The position numbers and the translations under genes were made by a program. Below are positions 7,749-16,183 of a stretch of 64,000 nucleotides of DNA, piece after piece (the stretch's first letter is position 1; each line of letters begins with the position of its first letter). Location: contig JAFRCS010000005.1 of the NCBI GenBank assembly GCA_017404265.1, positions 41,793 through 105,792 on the forward strand, written 5' to 3'. The notes under the pieces are model-generated. The model had not been told where the DNA came from. It searched no databases and saw only the letters and a list, made by a program, of their open reading frames with translations. The stretch is from Mogibacterium sp. GTDB taxonomy: Bacteria > Bacillota > Clostridia > Peptostreptococcales > Anaerovoracaceae.

Positions 7749-10700
7749 ATGACACACAGCATACTGAAAATAAAAAGAAAAATCGCAGGGCTTCTGATGA
7801 GTCTGCTTGTGGCGTGCCTGCTTGTGATTCAGGCGTCGCCGGCAGCCTTTGCAGTGAGCACGGAGTCTTTTGAGCCGCTCCACGACGAATTCGAATTCTA
7901 TCCGGTCCTGTACAATAACACCAACGGTCTGCCTACAGCAGAGGCCAACGATATCGTACAGACATCAGACGGCTTCATATGGATAGCCTGTTATGCCGGA
8001 CTGATCCGTTACGACGGGACAAATTTTGTGCGTCTTGATTCCACAGAGGGCATCAACAGCATTTCCTGTCTTATAGTTGACAGACAGGACAGACTGTGGA
8101 TAGGCACCAATGAAAACGGCGTTGCGGTGATGGAAGACGGCAAGTTCACTTTCTGGGACGAAAAAGACGGTCTCGGATCGCCTAAGGTGCGCGAGCTGGC
8201 AGAGGATGATCAGGGTAATATTTATGCCGGTACTGCTTCCGGTGTTGCAATGATCACCCCTGACCTTGAAATAAAACCGCTTACAGACAGCAGAATAGCC
8301 AACGCGTATGTTGACAGCATGGTCCCGGGAACCGACAGTCTGATCTACTGCACAACGAATGATGACGAACTGTTCATCCTTCGCGATGGCAATCTGGTCA
8401 ATTTCTATGAAAACGACGGTTCCGAGATCGAAAACATCACCGCCATTTATCCTGACCCGAAGGTCGCCGGCAAAATGTATTACGGTACCGAGAAGTCAGG
8501 CATTTATCACTTTGACATCAAGGGCGGCCTGGAAAGCGCTGAGCACATAGATATAGATCCGCTCTACGGCGTGAACTGGATGGAGGTGGTGGATGACAGG
8601 CTCTGGGTCTGCACCCGCGGAGGCATAGGCATGGTAGATGAAAACGGCTTCCATGATCTGACCTACCTGCCTCTCAACAACTCCATAGACAGCATGATGG
8701 AGGACTATGAGGGCAACCTCTGGTTCACATCGTCACGTCTTGGAGTGATGAAGCTGGTGACGAACCGCTTCGAGAACATTTTCGCGGATTATGGCATTCC
8801 GGAGACAGTAGTTAACAGCACATGCCTGCTGGACGGAAACATGTATATCGGCACCGACACCGGTCTGGTTGTGATCGATAAAAACGGAATAGTGGATTCC
8901 GTCCCGGTCACATCAGCAAAGACTGCATCGGGAGAGCCATTCGACGCTTCAAATCTGGTATCATTCCTTAGTGACAGCCGTGTGCGCTCCGTGATCCGCG
9001 ACAGCAAGAACCGCCTGTGGATAACCAGCTGGCAGAACCTTGGCCTGCTGTGCTATGACCACGGTGATCTGACCATATACAACAAAGACACCGGATTGCT
9101 GTCAGACCGCGTACGTTCCGTTTATGAAAGGAAGGACGGCTCCATGCTGGTGGCGCTTACCGGCGGTCTTAATATCCTGAAAGACGGACAGGTCACAGGT
9201 ACTTACGATGAGAATTACGGCATCGAGAATGATGAGACACTCATTACCTGCGAGGCACCTAACGGAGACATACTGCTTGGCTCCAACGGCGACGGAATGT
9301 ACATCATCAACGGCAGCGGTATCAGAAATATCGACAGAGATGACGGCCTGACCTCAGGCGTTATAATGCGCATCAAATACGATGAAGAAAACAAAGTTTT
9401 CTGGCTCGTTACGGGAAATTCGATCGCCTACATGACAGAAGACTACGAGGTAACGACAGTACACAACTTCCCGTACCCGGATAACCTCGATATCATCAAA
9501 AACAGCAAGGGTGACATGTGGATACTCAGCAGCGACGGCATCTATGTTGTGCCGGCTGAGCAGCTGCTGGCAAATGAGGAGATCGAACCGGTCCACTACG
9601 GTATCGTAAACGGCCTCCCGTGCATCGCAACCAGCAATGCATATAACGAGATCACTGCCGACGGCGACCTGTACCTCTCAGGAAGATCGGGCGTAGCGAA
9701 GATCAACATAGAGGCACCTCTCGAGGAGGTCCAGGACATCAAAATGGCTGTTCCGTGGGTGGAACTGGATGATGTGGTGACATACCCTAACGAAAAAGGA
9801 GTATTTACGATCCCTGCAGGCACGAAAAAACTGGCAGTCTACGGCTACGTCTTCGATTATTCGCTGACGGATCCGACAATTGAGATCAAGCTCGACGGCT
9901 TCGACCAGGAGATGATGACATTCAAGCGAAGCGAGCTGAAACCGATCTACTATACCAACCTAAAGAGCGGCAAATACACATTTGTCATGGAACTGAAGGA
10001 TGCTATGGGCAAGGAAAGCAAGACCCTGAAGACCACGATCATCAAGGAAAAAGCCTTCTATGAGCAGACGGCTTTCGCTATCGGCGTGGCTATCGCAGCC
10101 ATCATCCTGTTCATGCTCCTTCTGCAGAAACTCGTTGGCAGAAGGCTTAGGATAATCGAAGAAAAGAACCGTGAGGAGCGGCAGCGCGAGCTTGTGGCCA
10201 ACGAGATGCACATGGCTACCCAGATACAGACCGCCGTATTGCCTCACGTCTTCCCGCCATTCCCTGACCGCAATGAGTTTGACCTCTATGCGTCGATGGA
10301 TCCGGCAAGGGAGGTCGGAGGAGACTTCTATGACTTCTTCCTGATCGACGATGATCATCTCGGTCTTGTGATCGCGGATGTAAGCGGAAAAGGAATACCT
10401 GCGGCGCTCTTCATGATGAACGCCAAGCTGCTGATGAAGTCATACGCGCAGAGAGGCATCACTCCTTCGGAGGTATTTGAGAAAGCAAACAACGAGATCT
10501 GCGAGAACAACCAGGCGGAGATGTTCGTAACAGCCTGGCTGGGCATACTGGAGATATCCAGCGGAAAGATGATAGCGTCCAACGCGGGACACGAGTATCC
10601 GGCCATTGGCCATCCGGTCACAGGCTTCGAACTTTTAAAAGACAAGCACGGCCTGGTCATCGGAGCTATGGAAAGCATGAAGTATCAGGATTACGAGATG

Positions 10701-10943
10701 CAGTTTGCGCCTGGCGACAAGATCTTTGTCTATACTGACGGCGTTCCTGAGGCAAGCAATGCGAAGAATGAGCTGTTTGGCACAGACCGCATGCTTGATG
10801 CACTCAACATAAACAAGGATGCCGCACCGGAGGAGATGCTTGAGAATGTATATAAGGCAGTCGGAGAATTTGTCGGCGATGCCGAGCAGTTCGATGATCT
10901 GACCATGCTGGGCTTTGTTTACCACGGCCCGCAGGAGAAATAA
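7749..10943 (+). CDS. surface sensor: two-component-regulator propeller, Y_Y_Y domain and SpoIIE-type phosphatase
   Basis: The start at 7749 gives a clean signal peptide (KIKRK, then a hydrophobic core ending PAAFA); upstream Met codons in frame give no such N-terminus. The 1064 residues are, in order: an extracellular beta-propeller with repeated W-I/F-x-T/S-G/R blade motifs (about 25-640), a Y_Y_Y-like sandwich (about 680-765), one membrane helix (about 774-795), a short helical linker, and a PP2C/SpoIIE phosphatase (about 820-1060) with GGDFYD, DVSGKG and DDLTML metal-site motifs. It should sense an extracellular ligand and dephosphorylate a cytoplasmic partner, probably an anti-sigma antagonist. 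No such partner gene is adjacent. Confidence 0.93.
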   Translation: MTHSILKIKRKIAGLLMSLLVACLLVIQASPAAFAVSTESFEPLHDEFEFYPVLYNNTNGLPTAEANDIVQTSDGFIWIACYAGLIRYDGTNFVRLDSTEGINSISCLIVDRQDRLWIGTNENGVAVMEDGKFTFWDEKDGLGSPKVRELAEDDQGNIYAGTASGVAMITPDLEIKPLTDSRIANAYVDSMVPGTDSLIYCTTNDDELFILRDGNLVNFYENDGSEIENITAIYPDPKVAGKMYYGTEKSGIYHFDIKGGLESAEHIDIDPLYGVNWMEVVDDRLWVCTRGGIGMVDENGFHDLTYLPLNNSIDSMMEDYEGNLWFTSSRLGVMKLVTNRFENIFADYGIPETVVNSTCLLDGNMYIGTDTGLVVIDKNGIVDSVPVTSAKTASGEPFDASNLVSFLSDSRVRSVIRDSKNRLWITSWQNLGLLCYDHGDLTIYNKDTGLLSDRVRSVYERKDGSMLVALTGGLNILKDGQVTGTYDENYGIENDETLITCEAPNGDILLGSNGDGMYIINGSGIRNIDRDDGLTSGVIMRIKYDEENKVFWLVTGNSIAYMTEDYEVTTVHNFPYPDNLDIIKNSKGDMWILSSDGIYVVPAEQLLANEEIEPVHYGIVNGLPCIATSNAYNEITADGDLYLSGRSGVAKINIEAPLEEVQDIKMAVPWVELDDVVTYPNEKGVFTIPAGTKKLAVYGYVFDYSLTDPTIEIKLDGFDQEMMTFKRSELKPIYYTNLKSGKYTFVMELKDAMGKESKTLKTTIIKEKAFYEQTAFAIGVAIAAIILFMLLLQKLVGRRLRIIEEKNREERQRELVANEMHMATQIQTAVLPHVFPPFPDRNEFDLYASMDPAREVGGDFYDFFLIDDDHLGLVIADVSGKGIPAALFMMNAKLLMKSYAQRGITPSEVFEKANNEICENNQAEMFVTAWLGILEISSGKMIASNAGHEYPAIGHPVTGFELLKDKHGLVIGAMESMKYQDYEMQFAPGDKIFVYTDGVPEASNAKNELFGTDRMLDALNINKDAAPEEMLENVYKAVGEFVGDAEQFDDLTMLGFVYHGPQEK

Positions 10944-10956
10944 AGGGGGACTATAT

Positions 10957-11514
10957 ATGTTTTACGTCAGCGAGATAAACCATGATGTACCGGAAACGTT
11001 CGAGAACGAGACACAGAAACTCATCTATGAGGCGCTGGGCAAACTCGGCATACCGTTCGACAGAGTGACAAACGACTACATCGTTTCTATGGATGACTGC
11101 GTCTATATCAATGAGAAGCTCGGCACCAATATCGTGAAGAACCTCTTCCTCTGCAACCGTCAGGAGACCGAGTTCTACCTGTACGTGACAAGAGACAACA
11201 AGCGCTTCAAGACCAAGATCTTCTCAAAGGCGCTTGGCGTGTCGAGACTTTCGTTCGCGCCTGAAGAAGCGCTGACCGAATACCTCGGCGTAAAAATAGG
11301 CGCGGCCAATCCGTTCAGCCTTGTGTTTGACAAGGACAGCAAGGTGCATCTGGTCATAGATGAGGAGCTGATGGAATACGATCGCATAGCGTGCAACGAC
11401 GCGACAAACAATGCGCACATCTGCATCTCGAAGGCGGACCTGATGGACAAATACCTGCCTTACACAGGCCATGAGCCTGTCATCCTGCACGTCGACGAGG
11501 AAGTCGAGGAGTAG
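10957..11514 (+). CDS. ProX/YbaK-like aminoacyl-tRNA editing domain protein
   Basis: The start at 10957 follows AAGGGGGA at the proper distance; an in-frame ATG at 10915 lies inside the preceding gene. The 185 residues follow the YbaK/ProRS-associated fold: the N-terminal FENETQKLIYEALGKLGIP, then KNLFLCNRQ with the conserved Lys, LSFAPEEALTEYLG and the C-terminal H-containing core. This matches the prolyl-tRNA editing (ProX, PrdX) family, which hydrolyses Ala-tRNA(Pro) in trans. It sits between a sensor and msrA with short gaps. Confidence 0.85.
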   Translation: MFYVSEINHDVPETFENETQKLIYEALGKLGIPFDRVTNDYIVSMDDCVYINEKLGTNIVKNLFLCNRQETEFYLYVTRDNKRFKTKIFSKALGVSRLSFAPEEALTEYLGVKIGAANPFSLVFDKDSKVHLVIDEELMEYDRIACNDATNNAHICISKADLMDKYLPYTGHEPVILHVDEEVEE

Positions 11515-11531
11515 AAAAGGAGGCCTTACTG

Positions 11532-12032
11532 ATGAAAACCATTTATCTTGCGGGCGGCTGCTTCTGGGGGACACAGAAGTTCTTCGACCAGTTCGATGGA
11601 GTCATCAGAACAGAGGTCGGATACGCAAACGGGCCGGACAGTGCGCCTACATATCAGGATGTCTGCAAAAGCAGCGGGCATGCCGAAACAGTACTTATAG
11701 AGTTCGACGAGGATCGCATGAGCCTCGCCGGACTTTTACGTTATTATTTCATGGTGATCGATCCCGTGTCGGTCAACAGGCAGGGGCATGACGTCGGCAT
11801 ACAGTACCGCACCGGCATCTACTATACTGATCCGGACATGCTGCCTGTGATACAAGAGATCTGTGGTGAAGAGGAAGCGAAGATAGGGGCGCCGCTTGCT
11901 GTGGAAGTGGAGCCGCTTGCCAATTTCTTCACTGCAGAGGAGTATCACCAGAAGTATCTTGATAAGAATCCGGGCGGCTACTGCCACATCCCGGCATCAT
12001 ACCTAGATCTGAAGGGACAGGGACTGTTATGA
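11532..12032 (+). CDS. msrA: peptide methionine (S)-S-oxide reductase MsrA
   Basis: The 166-residue protein begins with the MsrA signature AGGCFWGTQKFF, with the catalytic Cys at residue 10 inside GCFWG. It has the expected EVGYANG, GHAETV and the late EYHQKYLDKNP segment. It reduces the S-epimer of methionine sulfoxide in proteins. The catalytic residue is Cys, not selenocysteine. A GGAGG lies 10 bases before the start. Its ATGA stop/start overlaps the alcohol dehydrogenase gene, so it belongs to the long 11-17.5 kb operon. Confidence 0.95.
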   Translation: MKTIYLAGGCFWGTQKFFDQFDGVIRTEVGYANGPDSAPTYQDVCKSSGHAETVLIEFDEDRMSLAGLLRYYFMVIDPVSVNRQGHDVGIQYRTGIYYTDPDMLPVIQEICGEEEAKIGAPLAVEVEPLANFFTAEEYHQKYLDKNPGGYCHIPASYLDLKGQGLL

Positions 12033-13246
12033 GAGATTTTAGTTGGGAATGCAGGACTAAGGTAAGATTCGGCGAGGGCTGCGTCAAAGAGTATCTGGCG
12101 GGACTCGTGGAGGAATTCGCTATTCCGGGCGGCAACATCATGATCGGATACGGCGGCGGTTCAGTAAAGAGGAACGGCTCGTATAATGATGTGATGGAAG
12201 TGCTGGAGTCGATGGGCTACAGCAGGGAAGGAAACGCCGCTGAAGGGAAGATGATAGTGGAATTCCCGGGCATCATGTCGAATCCGACGCTTAAGAGGAT
12301 GAAGGAAGGCGCAGAGCTAGCATCGCTGATGGACGTTGGGCTCATTATCGCAATAGGCGGTGGCTCAGTCATGGACTGCTGTAAGGCGATATCCGTTCAG
12401 GCAAAGTACGACGGAGACGCCTGGGAGGACTTCTGGATGAAAGGCCTTCCGATGAAGCACGGGATCATTCCTTGCGGAGTCGTGGTCACCATGCCGGCGA
12501 CAGGAAGCGAGGTGAACGGCTGTGCTGTCCTTACAAATGAAGAGACGAAGATCAAGACAGACAGGGATTATCCTGAGATGAATCCGGTGTTTGCTCTGAT
12601 GGACCCGGGCTACACGCTTACCATGCCGATGCGCCAGCTCAAGGCAGGCACTTTCGATATCCTCTCTCACATAATGGAGACATACTTCAGCTGGCCGGCC
12701 TCGGACAACCCGGCTGATGATGTGTCCGAGGGACTGATGCGCGGCCTTATAAGGGACTTTCGCGCGGCAGTCAAAGATCCGGGGGATCTTCCGGCCAGGA
12801 GCAATATAATGTGGACCGCCTCGCTGGCAGAGAACCGCATCATAAAGACGGGCAAGACAAAAGACTTTGAAGCCCACAACATGGAGCACCAGCTGTCGGC
12901 ATACACCGACTGCAATCATGGCGAGGGACTCGCCGTGCTGCATCCTGCCTACTACAGACATATATATAAGGATGGTCTTCCAAAATTTATGAACTTCGCT
13001 GAGAGAGTCTGGGGACTTGACAGGGAAGAATATGGATCGGATGAAGACTTCGCTCTGGCCGGCATAGACGCGCTGGCGGATTTCATAAAGGAGATGGGGC
13101 TTCCGACCACACTTAGAGACATAGGTTTCGGAGAGCAAGAAGCAGCAATGCTGCCTGAGATAGCTGAGTCGTGCTTTATATCTCAAGGCGCGTTCAGGCC
13201 GCTCACAAAAGAAGAGATACTGGAGATCTACAGGGAAGTATTGTAA
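12029..13246 (+). CDS. iron-containing alcohol dehydrogenase, butanol dehydrogenase (BDH) type
   Basis: The 405 residues are those of the group III iron-dependent alcohol dehydrogenases: FGEGCVKEYL at the N-terminus, GYGGGSVKRNGSY, the nucleotide loop IAIGGGSVMDCCKA, PATGSEVNG, and the metal-binding histidines in FDILSHIMETYF, AHNMEHQLSAY and CNHGEGLAVLHP. It interconverts an aldehyde and alcohol with NAD(P)H. Its place directly before two 2-hydroxyacyl-CoA dehydratase subunits suggests a shared fermentation-type route, but the substrate is not known. It overlaps msrA by four bases. Confidence 0.93.
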   Translation: MRDFSWECRTKVRFGEGCVKEYLAGLVEEFAIPGGNIMIGYGGGSVKRNGSYNDVMEVLESMGYSREGNAAEGKMIVEFPGIMSNPTLKRMKEGAELASLMDVGLIIAIGGGSVMDCCKAISVQAKYDGDAWEDFWMKGLPMKHGIIPCGVVVTMPATGSEVNGCAVLTNEETKIKTDRDYPEMNPVFALMDPGYTLTMPMRQLKAGTFDILSHIMETYFSWPASDNPADDVSEGLMRGLIRDFRAAVKDPGDLPARSNIMWTASLAENRIIKTGKTKDFEAHNMEHQLSAYTDCNHGEGLAVLHPAYYRHIYKDGLPKFMNFAERVWGLDREEYGSDEDFALAGIDALADFIKEMGLPTTLRDIGFGEQEAAMLPEIAESCFISQGAFRPLTKEEILEIYREVL

Positions 13247-13252
13247 GGGATA

Positions 13253-14446
13253 ATGAAAGACTTAAAACACATCCACTACTACGAGAAGCTTCTTGAGCAG
13301 ACGGCTAACGAGCTCATCCTCAAAGAGAAAGAGGCGGGCGGAGTCGCCGTGGGCTACACATGCTACTATGTTCCGGAAGTCCTTTTGAATTGCGGGAATG
13401 CCTTCTCGGTGAGGCTCCGCGCGCCTAACACAGGCTCGCTCGATATAAGCCAGTATTATATGTCGAGTTTTATATGCGGATATACACGCGCGCTGTTTGA
13501 GCGCGCCTTTGAGGGAGGCATGAACTTCCTCGATTTTTATGCCAGCTCGGATACATGCCAGCAGATGGTGAGAGTGGTCGAGAATATCAGGGAACTTGAA
13601 CTCATAAACAATCCGCGCTTTGGCTGGGGCATAATAGACGCACCGCTCAAGATAAGCCCGCACGGAAACAAGCTATATACAGAGCAGGTGAGAGATCACC
13701 TTTTGAAGCCACTGGCGGAGAATTACGGCGTAGACGTTTCGGATGAAGCGATACGCGCGGCGGTGCGTGAGCACAACGAGATCTGCAAAATATTTGAAGA
13801 GATCTCGGAGATGCGCAAGGAAGACAATCCGCGCATCACGCCGCGCGAGTTCCACATTCTCTGCCTCGTCAGCTATTCATGCCCTAACGCGCAGATACTG
13901 CCATACCTTAGGGAGACGCTCGAGGACCTTCGCACGCGCGAGGCCGACGCGGACAAGCGCTGGAGAGCGCGCGTTGTGGTGGTAGGATCGGAGCTCGACG
14001 ACTACGACTTCGATGAGATAATGGAAAACGCGCGCTGCTACGTCGCGGCGGACAGATACTGCTTCGGCTCCATCCCGGGCCGCCAGCAGATCCCGCTGAC
14101 AGACGACGAGCCTGCTCTAGACCAGGTCTGCCGCTACTACCTCGAGACCAACCAGTGCCCGCGCTTCATGTCGCACGAGAAGATACAACAGAGACGCGAT
14201 CTTGTACGCGACCTGGTCCGCGACTACAAGGCCGACGGGATCGTCATAGAACAGGCCAAGTTCTGCGACTTCTGGGGATATGAACGCACGCTGAACACAC
14301 AGGTTATGCAGGAAGAGTACGGCATCCCGACACTGGGCATCGACCGCGAATACGTGGTCAGGGGCTCCGGCCAGCTCGCCACCCGCATGCAGGCATTTGT
14401 GGAGAGCCTCGAGCTGAAAAAGATCCGGAAGGGAGGCGCCGAATGA
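13253..14446 (+). CDS. 2-hydroxyacyl-CoA dehydratase family subunit (HgdB/HadC-like)
   Basis: The 397-residue protein has the family order: GYTCYYVPEVLLNCGN near residue 34, SSDTCQQM near 101, the SYSCPNAQ segment near 205, and a C-terminal domain with VVVVGSELDD and GIVIEQAKFCDFWGYE, ending in a GQLATRMQAFVE helix. These cysteines match those that bind the [4Fe-4S] cluster in the family, which removes water from (R)-2-hydroxyacyl-CoA by a radical route. It overlaps the partner subunit by four bases (ATGA). No ATP-driven activator (HadI/HgdC type) and no CoA-transferase is seen in the window. Confidence 0.9.
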   Translation: MKDLKHIHYYEKLLEQTANELILKEKEAGGVAVGYTCYYVPEVLLNCGNAFSVRLRAPNTGSLDISQYYMSSFICGYTRALFERAFEGGMNFLDFYASSDTCQQMVRVVENIRELELINNPRFGWGIIDAPLKISPHGNKLYTEQVRDHLLKPLAENYGVDVSDEAIRAAVREHNEICKIFEEISEMRKEDNPRITPREFHILCLVSYSCPNAQILPYLRETLEDLRTREADADKRWRARVVVVGSELDDYDFDEIMENARCYVAADRYCFGSIPGRQQIPLTDDEPALDQVCRYYLETNQCPRFMSHEKIQQRRDLVRDLVRDYKADGIVIEQAKFCDFWGYERTLNTQVMQEEYGIPTLGIDREYVVRGSGQLATRMQAFVESLELKKIRKGGAE

Positions 14447-15996
14447 AGAAGTTCACGCTTAAAAAAGGCGCAGCCTCCAACCTTCAGGACAAGACCGCGA
14501 TACAAAAGCACAGGGAGTGGCGCGGCCCTCAGGACACAGCATATGACTACCTTCAGTGGTGCCGCCTTTGGGGGATACTCATAAAATGGGCGGCCTCCCA
14601 TCCGGTCCAGAACGTCAAGGCAGTATGGAGATACCGCTGGATGTTCTCGTATCTGACCGTGCCATCCTTCTTCGACAGGCTCTGCGAGGGCCAGAGAGGC
14701 GCAGGCCTCCGAGGCGCCAGAAACAACCTCAACTACCTTGCAAGCGATGTAACAAAAACGCTCACTACGATCTTCAGCGCCGACATGCATCTGCATCCGG
14801 GCAGCAGGAAGGCTGAAGAACTGAATAAAAAGATCATCTGCGTGGACGAGCTTCTTCCGAACCTTCTCGGCAAGGGCTTCCCTGACTGCAAGATGATACT
14901 CTTCCAGGAATACCCGATGTACCTGCCGTCGCTTATAAACCAGCACAGCCCGGTCCACTACATAGAGCAGTCAGAACTTTACGGGCTGCCGGCCGATGTC
15001 TGCCCGCTGCCTTCATTCGAGGCAGGTCTGGCCATAGAGGATGACTTTCCTAAGATCGGCTGCTGCATGCTCACATCCAACATGCCATGCGATGGCAGCA
15101 TCATGACAACCATGCTGCAGGAGCGCCGCATAGACCTGCCGTCCCAGGTGCTGAACGTGCCTCTCCGCTGGAAGGAAGACGAGGTGCAGGAGTACGCGGT
15201 AGGCGAGATAACATCCGCGATAGAGTTCCTTGAAAAGCACACCGGTCAGAAGTTCGACTGGGACGCGTTCACCAAAGGCTGCGAGATCTGGAACAAGCAG
15301 AACGAGTGCAAGTTCGAGAAGTGGGACATGAACCGCACCGACATACCGCCTCACACGGGATCTTCCGCGTGGCTCTACCGCATATTCGAGCATCAGGCAG
15401 TCGCCGGAGAACCGCTCGCCCTTAAGAACGACCTCAAGGTGAACAGGATACTCCATAAGCAGGTCGCCGCGGGCAAGTGCCCAAAGACCATACGCCACAG
15501 GGCAGTGCTCTGGAACACCCCGTGCAACAACTACGCCAACTTCAACAACTGGCTTTTAAACTGCTGGGGCATTGAATCCGTCTGCGAGATGATAGACATA
15601 CACGGAACGGATCTTATAGACACAAGCAGCCGCGAAAGCATGCTGCGCGGCCTTGCCGACCACTACCAGACATCCACCATGCGCGCCCATACAAAGGGCG
15701 GAAGCGAAGTCATGCTGGACAGCCTCTGGGAGAAGTACGAAGAATACAACGCCGACATGATAATCATGTTCGACCAGATATCCTGTAAGGGCGTCGGAGC
15801 CATAAACGGCCTCTTCGAAGAGGGCGCCATGAAGCGCGGGATACCTATGGTGCGCGTAAGGCAGGATCTCATGGATCCGACCTCGATAACACGCCGCGAG
15901 ATGCGTGGTGACGTGAACGTGTTCATGCAGAGCGTCATGAACGAGGAGCCGGTGGATCCGTCGCTCGTGGATTTCGACGATGATCAAAGCTGGTAG
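14443..15996 (+). CDS. 2-hydroxyacyl-CoA dehydratase family subunit (HadB-like), long N-terminus
   Basis: At 517 residues this is about 100 longer than the usual partner subunit; the extra part is a basic, tryptophan-rich N-terminus (about 1-95). The core shows CCMLTSNMPCDGS (about residue 205), RHRAVLWNTPCNNY (about 348), SSRESMLRGLADHY and FDQISCKGVG (about 447), with cysteines spread as in the family. With the preceding subunit it should form the iron-sulfur heterodimer that dehydrates a 2-hydroxyacyl-CoA. Substrate and activator are unknown here. The gene is followed by a tiny membrane protein gene after an AGGAGG. Confidence 0.88.
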   Translation: MKKFTLKKGAASNLQDKTAIQKHREWRGPQDTAYDYLQWCRLWGILIKWAASHPVQNVKAVWRYRWMFSYLTVPSFFDRLCEGQRGAGLRGARNNLNYLASDVTKTLTTIFSADMHLHPGSRKAEELNKKIICVDELLPNLLGKGFPDCKMILFQEYPMYLPSLINQHSPVHYIEQSELYGLPADVCPLPSFEAGLAIEDDFPKIGCCMLTSNMPCDGSIMTTMLQERRIDLPSQVLNVPLRWKEDEVQEYAVGEITSAIEFLEKHTGQKFDWDAFTKGCEIWNKQNECKFEKWDMNRTDIPPHTGSSAWLYRIFEHQAVAGEPLALKNDLKVNRILHKQVAAGKCPKTIRHRAVLWNTPCNNYANFNNWLLNCWGIESVCEMIDIHGTDLIDTSSRESMLRGLADHYQTSTMRAHTKGGSEVMLDSLWEKYEEYNADMIIMFDQISCKGVGAINGLFEEGAMKRGIPMVRVRQDLMDPTSITRREMRGDVNVFMQSVMNEEPVDPSLVDFDDDQSW

Positions 15997-16008
15997 GAGG
16001 GACAGAAG

Positions 16009-16164
16009 ATGAAAGCACTTAAGATAATACTGGGCGCGGTCACAGGGCTCTTTGCGCTGACCGTGGTCATATACTGGTTCAACCTCGACACTAAGGCTGT
16101 CAAGCTGATCGAGAAGCCGATGATGAACCACTACGACAACATGCCGCGTGATAACAGGCTCTAG
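16009..16164 (+). CDS. 51-residue single-span membrane protein
   Basis: Below many length cut-offs. It starts at 16009 behind TAGGAGGGACAG, with good ribosome-site spacing, and runs to TAG at 16162. Residues 4-24 form one hydrophobic helix (LKIILGAVTGLF...), followed by a polar tail rich in Lys, Asn and Asp. It lies between the dehydratase subunit and D-serine ammonia-lyase with only short gaps, so it is almost certainly translated from the same message. I do not recognise it. It may anchor or assist the dehydratase at the membrane, which is only a guess. Confidence 0.75.
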   Translation: MKALKIILGAVTGLFALTVVIYWFNLDTKAVKLIEKPMMNHYDNMPRDNRL

Positions 16165-16183
16165 CAGAAGCAGGAGGACAGAA

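Noticed and set aside
12365..13186. A 273-residue minus-strand reading frame opposite the alcohol dehydrogenase
   Set aside because: It lies fully within a clear dehydrogenase gene, is Cys/His/Arg-rich without order, and has no start signal.
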